Shown: positions 1 to 9,334 of the stretch, piece by piece
Layout of the letters: every line of letters begins with the position of its first letter
Numbering within the stretch: position 1 is the stretch's first letter
Source: Ancylobacter koreensis
Lineage (GTDB): Bacteria > Pseudomonadota > Alphaproteobacteria > Rhizobiales > Xanthobacteraceae
NCBI RefSeq assembly: GCF_023016525.1
Contig: NZ_JALKCG010000001.1
Span: 930,001 to 994,000 of the forward strand
Reading direction: 5' to 3'
DNA length: 64,000 nucleotides
Notes under the pieces: generated by a model
The model's input: only the letters and a program-made list of their open reading frames with translations
What the model was told of the DNA's origin: nothing
The model's database searches: none
Translations under genes and position numbers: made by a program

Positions 1-579
1 GGCGGCGACGGAGGGGCGCCAGCCGCGCGCGGCCTCGGCCCAGCGCTTGAAGCCCTGCGGGATCACCGCCTCGATCTTGGCGCGCACCGCCTGCCCGAAG
101 ACCGGGGCGGCGCCGTCGGTGGAGATGCCGACCACCAGCGGCGAGCGGTTGACGATGGCGCCGAAGGCGAAGTCGCAGAAGGCGGGCTTGTCGACCACGT
201 TGACCGGCACGCCGGCAGCACGCGCGGCGGCGGCGAAGCGCGCGCCTTCCTCGTCCTCCTCGACGGCGCCGATGGCCAGTGCCGCGCCGGCGAGATCGGC
301 CGGGGTCCAGTCGCGGGCAATGAGCGTGAGCGTGCCGTCGGGCGGGGCGGCGGCGAGTGCGGCGAGGTCCTCGCAGAAGGCGGGGGCGAACACCTCCACC
401 CGCGCCCCGGCGGCGCAGAGCAGCTCCGCCTTCCACGCCGCCGCCTCCGAGCCGCCGGCCAGCACGACACGGCGGCCGCTGAGCGCGAAGAACACCGGCA
501 GCCGGGCGAGCGGCGCCATGCGCGCGGCGGCATCGGCGGCGCGGCGGTCGGCGGAGGGGAAGGAAGCGTCTTGGGTCAT
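1..579 (-). CDS. cysG: Siroheme synthase, N-terminal precorrin-2 dehydrogenase part (truncated by window edge)
   Basis: The reverse strand from an ATG at 579 reads 193 codons without a stop and runs off the left end, so only the N-terminal domain is visible. It carries the Rossmann segment GRRVVLAGGSEAAAWKAELL, followed by VNVVDKPAFCDFAFGAIV and LVVGISTDGAAPVF. This is the order seen in the CysG/Met8 family, which oxidises precorrin-2 with NAD and inserts iron to make siroheme for sulfite and nitrite reductases. The C-terminal methyltransferase domain of a full CysG would lie outside the window, so a stand-alone Met8-like protein cannot be excluded. An AT-rich stretch at about 610-650 precedes it, with a TTGACT (-35-like) on the reverse strand but no convincing -10. 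Confidence 0.82.
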   Translation of the reverse strand, partial: MTQDASFPSADRRAADAAARMAPLARLPVFFALSGRRVVLAGGSEAAAWKAELLCAAGARVEVFAPAFCEDLAALAAAPPDGTLTLIARDWTPADLAGAALAIGAVEEDEEGARFAAAARAAGVPVNVVDKPAFCDFAFGAIVNRSPLVVGISTDGAAPVFGQAVRAKIEAVIPQGFKRWAEAARGWRPSVAA

Positions 580-683
580 CGCGAGCAGGGGGGTGAGGCG
601 GACGATCTTGTCCTTATCACATGATTTAAACGTCTAATGAAGTCAATAAACGGAGATCGTGCGGAAAATGGGTCGGCGCCCGT

Positions 684-1181
684 TCAGTGGGTCTTTTCCG
701 ACAGCCGGTCGGTCCAGGCCAGCACCACGCCGGAGAGCACGAAGACGACGTGGATGATGACCAGCCACATGAGCTGCTTCTCGTCCACGCCGCGGTCGAG
801 ATTCATGAAGGCCTTCAGCAGCGCGATGGCGGAGATGGCGACGATCGAGGCGAGCAGCTTCTGCTTGAGGCCGGAGAAATCGACCTTGGTCATCCATTCC
901 GGCCAGTCCGAATGGCCCGACGCGTCGATCTTGGAGACGAAGTTCTCGTAGCCCGAGAAGATGACGATGATGACCAGGCTGCCGGTAAAGGTGAGGTCGA
1001 TCAGCGCGAGGATGCCGAGGATGGTGTCGCTCTCGTCGAACTGCGTCGCGTGGGTGACGAAGTGGAAGAGTTCGTTGGCGAATTTGAACAGCAGCACCAG
1101 CAGCGCGATCACCAGCCCGATGTAGAACGGCGCCATGATCCAGCGGCTGATGAAGATGAAGCGTTCGATGAGCTTTTCCAT
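684..1181 (-). CDS. YqhA/UPF0114 family integral membrane protein
   Basis: A 165-residue protein beginning MEKLIERFIFISRWIMAPFY. About four hydrophobic segments are visible (near residues 12-32, 55-75, 110-128 and 138-156), with the family signature FVTHATQFDESDTILGILALIDLTF between the first two. This matches the UPF0114 (YqhA) family of small inner-membrane proteins, whose function is not established. The ATG at 1181 was chosen because the conserved N-terminus starts there; a longer reading through the GC-rich upstream stretch has no family similarity. It precedes cysG on the same strand with a 104-bp AT-rich gap, so it is probably a separate transcription unit. Confidence 0.88.
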   Translation of the reverse strand: MEKLIERFIFISRWIMAPFYIGLVIALLVLLFKFANELFHFVTHATQFDESDTILGILALIDLTFTGSLVIIVIFSGYENFVSKIDASGHSDWPEWMTKVDFSGLKQKLLASIVAISAIALLKAFMNLDRGVDEKQLMWLVIIHVVFVLSGVVLAWTDRLSEKTH

Positions 1182-1306
1182 GCCGCCCCCGTCCCGGTCC
1201 GCCGCATCTCGCGGCTGCGAGATGGGTGGCACGCCGGCACGAGGACGGCAAGGGGGGCGCCGCGCGGCGCCGGCGGCAGGGCGCGGGCAGCGACGGCCCG
1301 GCGCGC

Positions 1307-2023
1307 CTAGGGGGGCGGCAGCTTCTGGTAGGTGTTCTTGAGATCGTCCTGGATGACGATGGCGGTGCCGGAGGCGACCGCCAGCAGGTCCTGCGCCGGC
1401 GTCACGACCGAATAGCGCCAGCCGGCGGGCAGCTTCAGCCGCGCGCCCAGCGCCGGCAGGTCGGCATAGGCGAGCGCGGGATCGACGATCTGCGCGTAGG
1501 ACTGCATGACATAGGCGGCGCCGTCCGGCGCGATGAGCCGGAAGGTCGGCTTGCCGGCGTCGAAGCGATAGGTGGTGTCGCGCTCGATGGTCTGTTCGGT
1601 ATAGGCCGGCCCGGTCGCCTGATGCAGCGAGAGGCCGACTTCGGCGCGCTTGGCCATGGTGATGCCGCCGACCGTGATGATCTCGCCGGTCTTCGTCTCG
1701 CCGCCGGCGACGATGCCGTCCATGATGAAATGGCGCGGGCCGTTCATCACCACGGCGAGGGTGTCGAACTCCCGGAACAGGTCGCGGCGGGTCAGCGCCT
1801 CCCATTTGTCGGCGGGGCAGTCGTCGAATCCGAGCGTGTTGAAGACGTCGGCCTTCAGCCCGTCCAGCGTCACGTGGATCGCCACCAGCTCGCAATAGCG
1901 CGCGTCGCGCAGCACCGCCGGGAGGTGCGGCGTCGGCGTCTGCGCAGGGGCGGCGAAGGGGAACAGGACGGCGAGGAGGGGGAGAAGCGGCGCAAGGCGG
2001 CGGGCGGGGCGCGGCAGGGTCAT
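1307..2023 (-). CDS. Exported protein of unknown function
   Basis: A 238-residue protein with a clear Sec signal peptide: basic MTLPRPARR, then a hydrophobic run LAPLLPLLAVLFPFAAPAQ, with cleavage likely after APA or AQT. The mature part contains two cysteines (ARYCELVAIHV and GFDDCPADKW) that could form a disulfide in the periplasm, and mixed alpha/beta sequence with no catalytic motif I recognise. It ends 125 bp upstream of the YqhA-type gene on the same strand. I do not assign a function. The composition is like that of its neighbours, and the length and signal peptide make a real gene likely. Confidence 0.75.
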   Translation of the reverse strand: MTLPRPARRLAPLLPLLAVLFPFAAPAQTPTPHLPAVLRDARYCELVAIHVTLDGLKADVFNTLGFDDCPADKWEALTRRDLFREFDTLAVVMNGPRHFIMDGIVAGGETKTGEIITVGGITMAKRAEVGLSLHQATGPAYTEQTIERDTTYRFDAGKPTFRLIAPDGAAYVMQSYAQIVDPALAYADLPALGARLKLPAGWRYSVVTPAQDLLAVASGTAIVIQDDLKNTYQKLPPP

Positions 2024-2163
2024 GGCGGGGCACCGGCGGGTGAAGGAGAACGCTACGCTAGCGCCGCTCGCTTCCCCACCGGAAGACGAAAAGCCGATGC
2101 GACCAGGAATAGACGGGGCGGGGAACAGGCAGGAGCGGCGGCCGGCGCCACCCCGCCAGCGAA

Positions 2164-2185
2164 CCCGCCCCGTCGCCGGGGCGGG
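2164..2185 (-). terminator. GC-rich hairpin downstream of msrA
   Basis: CCCGCCCC at 2164-2171 pairs with GGGGCGGG at 2178-2185 around a 6-nt loop, just beyond the msrA stop on the reverse strand. The stem is strong, but only TTCG follows it on that strand, so it is a weak candidate for intrinsic termination. Confidence 0.4.
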
Positions 2186-2194
2186 AGGGACGGC

Positions 2195-2848
2195 TCAGGC
2201 CGCGACGCCGGTGCCGATGGGGCAGGAAACGCCGGTGCCGCCGAGGCCGCAATAGCCGTTCGGGTTCTTGGCGAGGTACTGCTGGTGATAGCCCTCGGCG
2301 AAGTAGAAGGTCGGGGCGTCGACGATCTCGGTGGTGATCGCGGAGAAGCCCTTGGCCTTCAGCGCCGCCTCATAGGCCGCCTTGCTCGCCTGCGCCGGCG
2401 CGCGCTGCTCCGGCGAGGTCAGGTAGACGCCGGAGCGGTAGGTGGTGCCGACGTCGTTGCCCTGCCGCATGCCCTGCGTCGGGTCGTGGCTTTCCCAGAA
2501 CAGCTTCAGCAGCGCGTCGTAGCTGACGACCGCCGGATCGAAGACCACCAGCACCGCCTCGGCATGGCCGGTGAGGCCGGTGCAGGTCTCCTCATAGGTC
2601 GGGTTCGGCGTGATGCCGTTGATGTAGCCGACCGCCGTCACCCACACGCCGGGGGTCTGCCAGAACTTGCGCTCGGCGCCCCAGAAGCAGCCGAGGCCGA
2701 AGATCGCGGTCTGGAAGCCTTCCGGATAGGGCCCCTTGAGCGCGTGGCCGTTGACGAAATGGCGCTCGGCCGTCGGCAGCGGCTGCGCGCGGCCCGGCAG
2801 CGCCTGCTCGGGCGTGGGCAGGTCGGCACTCTTCTTGAAGAAGAACAT
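2195..2848 (-). CDS. msrA: Peptide methionine-S-sulfoxide reductase MsrA
   Basis: Reduces methionine-S-sulfoxide in proteins with thioredoxin as electron donor. The catalytic signature GCFWG is at residues 53-57 (C54 nucleophile). It is followed by [33 protein letters not shown]-like sequence (here [10 protein letters not shown]) and the YHQQYL segment near the C-terminus. A second cysteine pair near the C-terminus ([11 protein letters not shown]) can serve as resolving cysteines. I placed the start at 2848: AAAGGG then lies nine bases upstream of this ATG, whereas the ATG at 2857 would touch the ribosome site directly. The 217-residue length, with an N-terminal extension, is common in rhizobial MsrA proteins. 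Confidence 0.93.
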   Translation of the reverse strand: MFFFKKSADLPTPEQALPGRAQPLPTAERHFVNGHALKGPYPEGFQTAIFGLGCFWGAERKFWQTPGVWVTAVGYINGITPNPTYEETCTGLTGHAEAVLVVFDPAVVSYDALLKLFWESHDPTQGMRQGNDVGTTYRSGVYLTSPEQRAPAQASKAAYEAALKAKGFSAITTEIVDAPTFYFAEGYHQQYLAKNPNGYCGLGGTGVSCPIGTGVAA

Positions 2849-2936
2849 GGGGAACATCCCTTTATCTGGATGGCCCCAATGTAGGTATCGCGCGCGACAT
2901 TTGCGAGGGGAGCGGCCTTTGGCGCGCCGGCCCGCC

Positions 2937-3236
2937 CTATTGCGCCTTCGGCCGGCCGATCAGCAGCAGCACGATGCCGACGACGCCGAGCACGGCGAAG
3001 AGCGGGGCGCCGAGCACCGGCACGGCGAGATGCTCCCACACCGCGTTCGACAGGTTCGTCTCGACGGTGGACTGGAAGCGGGCGAGCGTGTCGGGGCTGG
3101 TGGCGAGCCAGGTGACGCCGAGCGGGGTGGTGACGATCTCCGAGGCGGCGATGGAGCGAACGCCGTCGAGCACCAGGGCCACGAAGGCGCCGGCCAGTAC
3201 CCACAGCCCGACGAAGCGGAAGAGAAAACGGATCAT
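2937..3236 (-). CDS. Small two-helix membrane protein of unknown function
   Basis: A 99-residue protein with a hydrophobic segment at each end: [19 protein letters not shown] near residues 5-24, and [25 protein letters not shown] near residues 70-94. The loop between them is polar and probably periplasmic ([24 protein letters not shown]). Similar short proteins occur in other Hyphomicrobiales, but I know of no demonstrated role. It is divergent from the ccoN promoter region and stands alone between msrA and the cbb3 genes. The sequence shows no direct link to the oxidase. Confidence 0.72.
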   Translation of the reverse strand: MIRFLFRFVGLWVLAGAFVALVLDGVRSIAASEIVTTPLGVTWLATSPDTLARFQSTVETNLSNAVWEHLAVPVLGAPLFAVLGVVGIVLLLIGRPKAQ

Positions 3237-3483
3237 GAATGCCGGTCTCCTGACCCCGCCGCGCCTGCGGCGTGCCCCCTCTTAGACGCCATCGCGGAAC
3301 GGCCGCAAGGGGGCGCTGGTGGGGCGCGGGTGGGACGAGGCCTGTCCGCCGGTCTCGTCCCGGAGGGACAGCGATCCCGGTTCTCAACTGCGCCCCGGCC
3401 GGGATGACGACCTTGCGTGGAGGGCGGCCGGCCCATGCGCGTCATTGCGCCGCCGCCTCGCGGGTCCGTGAGAACCCGTGCCC

Positions 3484-3497
3484 TTGATGCAGATCAA
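3484..3497 (+). promoter_or_regulatory. FNR/FixK box upstream of ccoN
   Basis: A perfect dyad TTGAT-GCAG-ATCAA (TTGAT-N4-ATCAA) lies 84 bases before the ccoN start. In alphaproteobacteria FixK/FNR-type regulators bind such a box centred near -41.5 to induce cbb3 oxidase under low oxygen, which would place the transcript start near 3532. The rest of the 344-bp gap (3237-3580) holds GC-rich sequence, including a fragment of repeat family A near 3395-3415, and no gene that I can support. Confidence 0.88.
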
Positions 3498-3580
3498 GGT
3501 TGCGAGGCCCCCGCGGCGCAAAAGCTCCCGCCACAGCATGGAGTCGTTCCAGATCGGGCGATCGGAGCGTGGAGGATCGC

Positions 3581-5299
3581 ATGTCGCAACCAAACACCCC
3601 CGGGGCGGAGTTCAGCGGTTCGGGCGCCACCGAGCCGGGCGTGGACCAGTCGGGCCGCAAGAAGCTGACCTTCGGCGAAGGCGGCCTCGCCATCGTCTTC
3701 GCGTTCCTGACGGTGTCGTGCATCACCGTCGCGGCCAAGGCGACGGACCCGGCCTATGCCTTCCACGCCTATCTCTCGGCCTTCGCGAGCCTGGCGACGG
3801 TGTTCGTGATCTTCAACCGCTATTTCGACCGGCCGGCGGCGCTGCCGCCGCTCGAAATCGACGGCAAGCCGAACTACAATTTCGGCCCGGTGAAGTTCGC
3901 CACGCTCGCGGCGATGTTCTGGGGCATCGCCGGCTTCCTCGTCGGCGTGGTGATCGCCTTCCAGCTCGCCTTCCCGGTGCTGAACCTCGATCTGCCCTGG
4001 ACCGCCTTCGGCCGGCTGCGCCCGCTGCACACCTCGGCGGTGATCTTCGCCTTCGGCGGCAACGTGCTGCTGGCGACCTCGTTCTATGTGGTTCAGCGCA
4101 CCTCGCGGGCCCGCCTCGCCGGCTATCTGGCGCCGTGGTTCGTGGTGCTGGGCTACAATTTCTTCATCGTCATCGCCGGCACGGGCTATCTGCTCGGCAT
4201 CACCCAGGGCAAGGAATACGCCGAGCCGGAATGGTACGCCGACCTGTGGCTGACCGTGGTGTGGGTGACGTATCTGCTGGTGTTCCTCGCCACGCTCTGG
4301 CGCCGCCGCGAACCGCACATCTATGTGGCGAACTGGTTCTACCTGGCCTTCATCGTCACCATCGCGATGCTGCACCTCGGCAACAACGCCAGCATCCCGG
4401 TCTCGGTGTTCTCGCCCAAGTCCTACATCGTCTGGTCGGGCGTGCAGGACGCCATGGTGCAGTGGTGGTACGGCCATAACGCGGTCGGCTTCTTCCTGAC
4501 CGCCGGCTTCCTCGCCATCATGTACTACTTCATCCCCAAGCGCGCCGACCGGCCGGTCTATTCCTACCGGCTGTCCATCGTGCACTTCTGGGCGCTGATC
4601 TTCATCTACATCTGGGCCGGCCCGCACCACCTGCACTACACCGCGCTGCCGGACTGGGCGCAGACGCTCGGCATGACCTTCTCGATCATCCTGTGGATGC
4701 CGAGCTGGGGCGGCATGATCAACGGCCTGATGACGCTCTCGGGCGCGTGGGACAAGCTGCGCACCGACCCGGTGCTGCGCATCATGGTGGTGTCCGTCGC
4801 CTTCTACGGCATGTCGACCTTCGAGGGTCCGCTGATGTCGGTGAAGTCGGTGAACTCGCTCTCCCACTACACCGACTGGACCATCGGCCACGTGCATTCG
4901 GGCGCGCTGGGCTGGGTCGCCTACATCTCCTTCGGCGCCATCTACTGCCTGGTGCCGTGGCTGTGGAAGAAGCGCGAGCTCTACTCGCTGCGCCTCGTCA
5001 ACTGGCACTTCTGGATCTCCACCATCGGCATCGTCTTCTACATCTCGTCGATGTGGGTGGCGGGCATCCTGCAGGGCCTGATGTGGCGCGCCTACACCTC
5101 GCTCGGCTTCCTCGAATACTCCTTCATCGAGACCGTCGAGGCGATGCACCCCTTCTACCTCATCCGCGCGGTGGGCGGCGTGCTGTTCCTCGTCGGCGCC
5201 CTGCTGATGGCCTTCAATCTCTACATGACGATCCGCGAGCCGGGCGCCGCCGAGGCGGACAGCGGCGTGCGCAACCCTTCCCTCGTGCCGGCTGAGTGA
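3581..5299 (+). CDS. ccoN: cbb3-type cytochrome c oxidase subunit I
   Basis: Catalytic subunit of the high-affinity terminal oxidase, with twelve or more membrane helices. The expected metal ligands are visible: H150 in [11 protein letters not shown] (low-spin heme b), H299 and Y-containing [10 protein letters not shown], the pair H349-H350 in [13 protein letters not shown] (CuB), and H437/H439 in HVHSGALGW (hemes b3 and b). Start at 3581 because GGAGGA sits five bases upstream; the open frame extends further upstream but only into non-conserved sequence across the FixK box. The length of 572 residues suits CcoN with a longer N-terminus. It is first of ccoNOQP, with ccoO 11 bp downstream. Confidence 0.97.
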   Translation: MSQPNTPGAEFSGSGATEPGVDQSGRKKLTFGEGGLAIVFAFLTVSCITVAAKATDPAYAFHAYLSAFASLATVFVIFNRYFDRPAALPPLEIDGKPNYNFGPVKFATLAAMFWGIAGFLVGVVIAFQLAFPVLNLDLPWTAFGRLRPLHTSAVIFAFGGNVLLATSFYVVQRTSRARLAGYLAPWFVVLGYNFFIVIAGTGYLLGITQGKEYAEPEWYADLWLTVVWVTYLLVFLATLWRRREPHIYVANWFYLAFIVTIAMLHLGNNASIPVSVFSPKSYIVWSGVQDAMVQWWYGHNAVGFFLTAGFLAIMYYFIPKRADRPVYSYRLSIVHFWALIFIYIWAGPHHLHYTALPDWAQTLGMTFSIILWMPSWGGMINGLMTLSGAWDKLRTDPVLRIMVVSVAFYGMSTFEGPLMSVKSVNSLSHYTDWTIGHVHSGALGWVAYISFGAIYCLVPWLWKKRELYSLRLVNWHFWISTIGIVFYISSMWVAGILQGLMWRAYTSLGFLEYSFIETVEAMHPFYLIRAVGGVLFLVGALLMAFNLYMTIREPGAAEADSGVRNPSLVPAE

Positions 5300-5310
5300 G
5301 GACGCGAACC

Positions 5311-6072
5311 ATGGCCGACGCAGCCGCTACCAAGAAGTCCACCTCGATCTGGGCCAGGCACGCGTTCTTCGAGAGGAACTCGATCTGGCTCCTGATCGGC
5401 ATCCTGCTCGTCGTCGCGATCGGCGGTCTCGTCGAGATCGTGCCGCTGTTCTACCTCAAGAGCACCATCGAGAAGGTCTCCGGCGTGCGTCCCTGGACGC
5501 CGCTGGAGCTGGCCGGGCGCAACATCTATGTCCGCGAGGGCTGCTACAACTGCCACTCGCAGATGATCCGCCCGCTGCGCGACGAGGTGGAGCGCTACGG
5601 CCACTACTCGCTGGCGGCCGAGAGCATGTATGACCGCCCGTTCCAGTGGGGCTCCAAGCGCACCGGGCCGGACCTCGCCCGCGTCGGCAACAAATATTCC
5701 GACGAATGGCAGCGCCAGCACCTCGCCGATCCGCGCTCGGTGGTGCCGGGCTCGATCATGCCGGGCTACCCCTTCCTGGCGCAGACCCGGCTGAAGACCG
5801 GCGAGATCGCCGCCGACCTGAAGGTGAACGCCGTGCTCGGCGTGCCCTACAGCGAGGAGATGATCGCCGACGCGCTGGCCGACCTGCACGCCCAGGCCGA
5901 TCCCAATGCCGACGCCGCGGCGCTGCAGAAGCGCTACCCCGGCGCCCAGCAGCGCGACTTCGACGGCAATCCGAAGGAGCTCACCGAGGCCGACGCGCTG
6001 ATCGCCTATCTGCAGGCGCTCGGCACCATGGTCGACTTCAAGCTCTACGACGACAAGGCAAACATCCGCTGA
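5311..6072 (+). CDS. ccoO: cbb3-type cytochrome c oxidase subunit II (monoheme)
   Basis: A 253-residue, membrane-anchored monoheme c-type cytochrome that carries electrons to CcoN. One N-terminal helix ([25 protein letters not shown]) is followed by the periplasmic heme site CYNCH at residues 78-82. The family landmarks [30 protein letters not shown] and SIMPGYPFL (probable Met ligand) follow. I used the ATG at 5311; an in-frame GTG at 5296 overlaps the ccoN stop but has no better ribosome site. It lies 10 bp before ccoQ, clearly in one operon. Confidence 0.97.
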   Translation: MADAAATKKSTSIWARHAFFERNSIWLLIGILLVVAIGGLVEIVPLFYLKSTIEKVSGVRPWTPLELAGRNIYVREGCYNCHSQMIRPLRDEVERYGHYSLAAESMYDRPFQWGSKRTGPDLARVGNKYSDEWQRQHLADPRSVVPGSIMPGYPFLAQTRLKTGEIAADLKVNAVLGVPYSEEMIADALADLHAQADPNADAAALQKRYPGAQQRDFDGNPKELTEADALIAYLQALGTMVDFKLYDDKANIR

Positions 6073-6082
6073 GGAGGCCGGG

Positions 6083-6238
6083 ATGAACGAGACCTATCGC
6101 GCCCTCGCCGAGTTCGCCCAGACCTGGGGGCTCCTGTACTTCGTCGGCCTTTTTGCCTGCGTGCTGTTCTACGCGCTGTCGCCGAAGAACAAGAAGCAGT
6201 TCGAAGACGCCGCCCGCCTGCCTCTGAGCGAGGACTGA
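6083..6238 (+). CDS. ccoQ: cbb3-type oxidase small subunit CcoQ
   Basis: A 51-residue protein starting MNETYRALAEFAQTW, with a single transmembrane helix (LLYFVGLFACVLFYAL) and a charged tail (SPKNKKQFEDAARLPLSED). The pattern and place between ccoO and ccoP are typical of CcoQ, which stabilises the assembled cbb3 complex. GAGGAGGCCGGG precedes the ATG as ribosome site, and the stop is four bases before ccoP. Confidence 0.95.
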   Translation: MNETYRALAEFAQTWGLLYFVGLFACVLFYALSPKNKKQFEDAARLPLSED

Positions 6239-6242
6239 GACC

Positions 6243-7142
6243 ATGGCCGACACCAATGCGCATGGCGCGCACAAGCATGACGTGGACGCCGTCAGCGGCG
6301 TCGCCACCACCGGCCACGAGTGGGACGGCATACGCGAGCTGAACAACCCGCTGCCGCGCTGGTGGCTGTGGACCTTCTATGCCTGCATCGTCTGGGCGGT
6401 GATCTACTGGATCGTCTATCCCGCCTGGCCGCTGGTGACGGGTTACACCTCCGGCGTGCTCGGCTGGAAGTCGCGCGAGGCGATCCAGGTGCAGCTCGCG
6501 GACCTGCGCACCCAGCGCGCGGCCTTCGCCGACAAGCTGCAGGCCGCCTCGCTGGAGGAGATCGAGGCCAGTCCCGAGCTGCTGGCCTTCGCCCGCGCCC
6601 AGGGCCGCGCCGCCTTCGGCGACAATTGCGCGCCCTGCCACGGCGCCGGCGCCGCCGGCTCGCGCGGCTACCCGAACCTGAACGACGACGACTGGCTGTG
6701 GGGCGGCTCGCTGGAGCAGGTGCAGCAGACCATCCTGCACGGCATCCGCTCCACCGACGCGGACGCCCATGTCGGCGACATGCCCGCCTTCGGCCGCGAC
6801 GCCATGTTGCAGCGGCCCGAGATCGTGGCGGCGGCGGACTATGTGCGCTCGCTCTCCGGCCTGCCGGTGCCGCAGGGCGTGACGCCCGACCTCGCCAAGG
6901 GCAAGGACGTGTTCGAGGCCAACTGCGCCGCCTGCCACGGGCCGGACGGCAAGGGCAATCCCGAGCTCGGCGCACCCAACCTGACGGACGGCATCTGGCT
7001 CTACGGCTCCAGCCGCGACAACGTGATCGCCTCCGTCACCAATGGGCGCGCCGGCATCATGCCGGCCTGGGCGGGCCGTCTCGATCCGACCACCATCAAG
7101 GCGCTGACGGTCTACGTCCACGCGCTCGGCGGAGGCCGGTAA
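6243..7142 (+). CDS. ccoP: cbb3-type cytochrome c oxidase subunit III (diheme)
   Basis: A 299-residue diheme cytochrome that accepts electrons from soluble cytochrome c. The N-terminus has the family sequence HEWDGIRELNNPLPRWWLWTFY leading into one membrane helix. Two heme c sites follow, CAPCH at 129-133 and CAACH at 228-232, each with a downstream methionine in MPAF and MPAW contexts as likely axial ligand. It is the last gene of ccoNOQP. A long perfect hairpin begins 62 bp after the stop. Confidence 0.97.
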   Translation: MADTNAHGAHKHDVDAVSGVATTGHEWDGIRELNNPLPRWWLWTFYACIVWAVIYWIVYPAWPLVTGYTSGVLGWKSREAIQVQLADLRTQRAAFADKLQAASLEEIEASPELLAFARAQGRAAFGDNCAPCHGAGAAGSRGYPNLNDDDWLWGGSLEQVQQTILHGIRSTDADAHVGDMPAFGRDAMLQRPEIVAAADYVRSLSGLPVPQGVTPDLAKGKDVFEANCAACHGPDGKGNPELGAPNLTDGIWLYGSSRDNVIASVTNGRAGIMPAWAGRLDPTTIKALTVYVHALGGGR

Positions 7143-7204
7143 CAGGGCAGGCCGGGCGCGGCCGGACCGCCGGGTGGGGCGGGACGGCTGCGACATCGGC
7201 TCGC

Positions 7205-7246
7205 ATGCGGCGGGACGTTCCAGCGACGTCCCGCCGCATAAGCATT
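7205..7246 (+). terminator. Terminator-like hairpin between ccoP and ccoG
   Basis: Perfect 14-bp arms (7205-7218 and 7226-7239, inner part GGGACGT/ACGTCCC) enclose the 7-nt loop TCCAGCG and are followed by AAGCATTTTCC. The stem is very stable, and the short T run fits intrinsic termination after ccoNOQP. This would separate that operon from ccoGHIS, which starts 79 bp later. Confidence 0.72.
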
Positions 7247-7324
7247 TTCCCGCCCGGCATGGACCGGATCAACGGGCCAGAGTGGCGGCATTAGAAAGCC
7301 TCCAGCAAGGTCTCGGGGATTCTC

Positions 7325-8791
7325 ATGAACATGGCGACCAAGGTGGAGACGGCGGTCGAGGAGAGCATCGACGACGTTCCCCTCTACGAGGCGCGGCGCA
7401 AGATCTACCCGATCGCCGTGCACGGCACCTTCCGGCGCATCAAGTGGACGCTGCTGATCGTCACGCTGGGCATCTACTACCTGCTGCCCTTCGTGCGCTG
7501 GGATCGCGGCCCGAACGCACCCTCGCAGGCCGTGCTGGTCGACCTCGCCAACGGGCGGTTCTATTTCTTCTTCATCGAGATCTGGCCGCAGGAAATCTAT
7601 TACGTCACCGGCCTGCTCATCCTCGCCGCGCTGGTGCTGTTCCTGATGAACGCGGTCGCCGGGCGGGTCTGGTGCGGCTATCTCTGCCCGCAGACCGTGT
7701 GGACCGACCTGTTCCAGGCCATCGAGCGCATGGTCGAGGGCGACCCGCGCCAGCGCCGCGAGAAGCTGAAGAACGCCTCGCGCGGCCAGCGCGCCTTCGA
7801 GGCTGCCGCCAAGCATTTCCTCTGGCTGATGGTGGCGTGGTGGACCGGCGGCGCGTGGGTGCTCTATTTTGCCGACGCGCCGACGCTGGTCTGGCAGCTC
7901 TTCACCGGCACCGCGCCGCTGGTCGCCTATGCCTGGATCGGCATCCTCACCTTCACGACCTATGTGCTGGCCGGCCACATGCGCGAGCAGGTGTGCACCT
8001 ATATGTGCCCCTGGCCGCGCATCCAGGCCGCGCTCACCGACGAATACGCCTTCAACGTCACCTATCGCTACGACCGCGGCGAGCCGCGCGGCTCGCTCAA
8101 GAAGACCGAGGCGCTCAAGCGCGAGGGCCTGCCGGCGGGCGACTGCGTGGACTGCCGGCAATGCGTCGCTGCCTGCCCGACGGGGGTCGACATCAGGCTC
8201 GGCGCGCAGCTCGCCTGCGTGCAGTGCGGCCTGTGCATCGACGCCTGCGACACGGTGATGGCGAAGGTCGGCCGGCCCGCCGGGCTGATCGCCTACGACA
8301 CCGAGATGAATGTCGAGCGCCGCCAGCAGGGCCTGCCGCCGGTGACGAAGGTGCTGCGCGCCCGCACCGTGCTCTATGCCGGGCTGATCCTCCTCGTCGG
8401 CGGCATCATGGTGGCCAGCCTGGCGACGCGCGGCTCGGAGGGCGTGGCGGTGATCCACGACCGCAACCCGCTCTTCGTGCAGCTCTCGGACGGCGCGATC
8501 CGCAACGCCTACACGCTGCGCATCGTCAACAAGCAGCCGCAGCCGCGCCGCTTCGCCATCGCGGTGGACGGGGTGCCGGAGGCGCGGCTCGAAATCGCCG
8601 GCGGCATCTCGCAGGCCGAGAACGGCCAGCCCGTGGTCGAGGTCGGGCCGGACCAGACCTATGAGCTGCGCGTGCTGGTCTCGACCCACGCGAAGCTGCC
8701 GGCCGAGGCCTCGCTGCCCGTCACCTTCCGCATCACCGACGTGGCCGGCGGCGAGACCTCCTCCGCCCCCGACCATTTCAAGGGCCCCTGA
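7325..8791 (+). CDS. ccoG: cbb3 assembly ferredoxin-like membrane protein CcoG (FixG/RdxA)
   Basis: A polytopic membrane protein of 488 residues with two [4Fe-4S] ferredoxin motifs in CVDCRQCVAACP and CVQCGLCIDACD. It also has the cysteine pairs CGYLCPQTVW and CTYMCPWPR within membrane helices, the hallmark of the CcoG/RdxA family. CcoG is reported to act in copper reduction for cbb3 oxidase maturation. The C-terminal 130 residues form a periplasmic immunoglobulin-like domain (IRNAYTLRIVNKQPQPRRF). First gene of ccoGHIS; the ribosome site region is AGGTCTCGGGG before the start. A degenerate FNR half-site (ATCAA) near 7268 is not convincing. Confidence 0.95.
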   Translation: MNMATKVETAVEESIDDVPLYEARRKIYPIAVHGTFRRIKWTLLIVTLGIYYLLPFVRWDRGPNAPSQAVLVDLANGRFYFFFIEIWPQEIYYVTGLLILAALVLFLMNAVAGRVWCGYLCPQTVWTDLFQAIERMVEGDPRQRREKLKNASRGQRAFEAAAKHFLWLMVAWWTGGAWVLYFADAPTLVWQLFTGTAPLVAYAWIGILTFTTYVLAGHMREQVCTYMCPWPRIQAALTDEYAFNVTYRYDRGEPRGSLKKTEALKREGLPAGDCVDCRQCVAACPTGVDIRLGAQLACVQCGLCIDACDTVMAKVGRPAGLIAYDTEMNVERRQQGLPPVTKVLRARTVLYAGLILLVGGIMVASLATRGSEGVAVIHDRNPLFVQLSDGAIRNAYTLRIVNKQPQPRRFAIAVDGVPEARLEIAGGISQAENGQPVVEVGPDQTYELRVLVSTHAKLPAEASLPVTFRITDVAGGETSSAPDHFKGP

Positions 8792-8818
8792 GCCCGCCGC
8801 ACCCCGGAGAGGACGATC

Positions 8819-9322
8819 ATGCCGACCCGCGCGACCTCCCTCGACGACAGCCCTCCCGCCGGCCGGCCGCTGACCGGCCGTGCCGTGCTGCTGTGCTTCG
8901 TCGGCTTCTTCGGCGTCGTCTTTACGGCGAATTTCTTCCTCGTCCGCGCGGCGGTGACGAGCTTCGGCGGGGTGGAGACCGAGAGCTCCTACCAGGCGGG
9001 CCTCGTCTTCCGGCAGGAGAGCGAGGCGGCGGCGGCGCAGGAGGCGCGCCACTGGCAGGTCGCCGCCCATATCGGCGACGGCCGGGTGGAGATGAGCGCC
9101 CGCGACGCGCAGGGGCTGCCGCTCGCCGGGCTCGACGTGGCGATGCGCTTCCACCACCCCACTGACCGGCGCTTCGACGTTACGCTCGCGCCCGAGCCGG
9201 CGGGCGCCGGCACGTGGCAGGCGCGCGAGAGCGTGCCGCCGGGCCAGTGGGATCTCGTCATCGAGCTGAGCCGCGACGGCACGCGCCTGTTCCGCTCCAC
9301 CAACCGCGTGATCGTCCACTAG
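8819..9322 (+). CDS. ccoH: cbb3 oxidase assembly protein CcoH (FixH)
   Basis: A 167-residue protein with one N-terminal membrane helix (GRAVLLCFVGFFGVVFTANFFLV) and the FixH signature SFGGVETESSYQAGLVF. The periplasmic beta-rich domain ends with WDLVIELSRDGTRLFRSTNRVIV. CcoH associates with the maturing cbb3 complex and stabilises it. It sits 27 bp after ccoG, with GGAGAGGA as ribosome site, and 12 bp before ccoI. Confidence 0.93.
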   Translation: MPTRATSLDDSPPAGRPLTGRAVLLCFVGFFGVVFTANFFLVRAAVTSFGGVETESSYQAGLVFRQESEAAAAQEARHWQVAAHIGDGRVEMSARDAQGLPLAGLDVAMRFHHPTDRRFDVTLAPEPAGAGTWQARESVPPGQWDLVIELSRDGTRLFRSTNRVIVH

Positions 9323-9334
9323 GGAGGGCTCGCC

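Noticed and set aside
7250-7275. Possible FNR/FixK box before ccoG (ATGGA-N4-ATCAA)
   Set aside because: Only one half-site is intact; the left half matches two of five bases.
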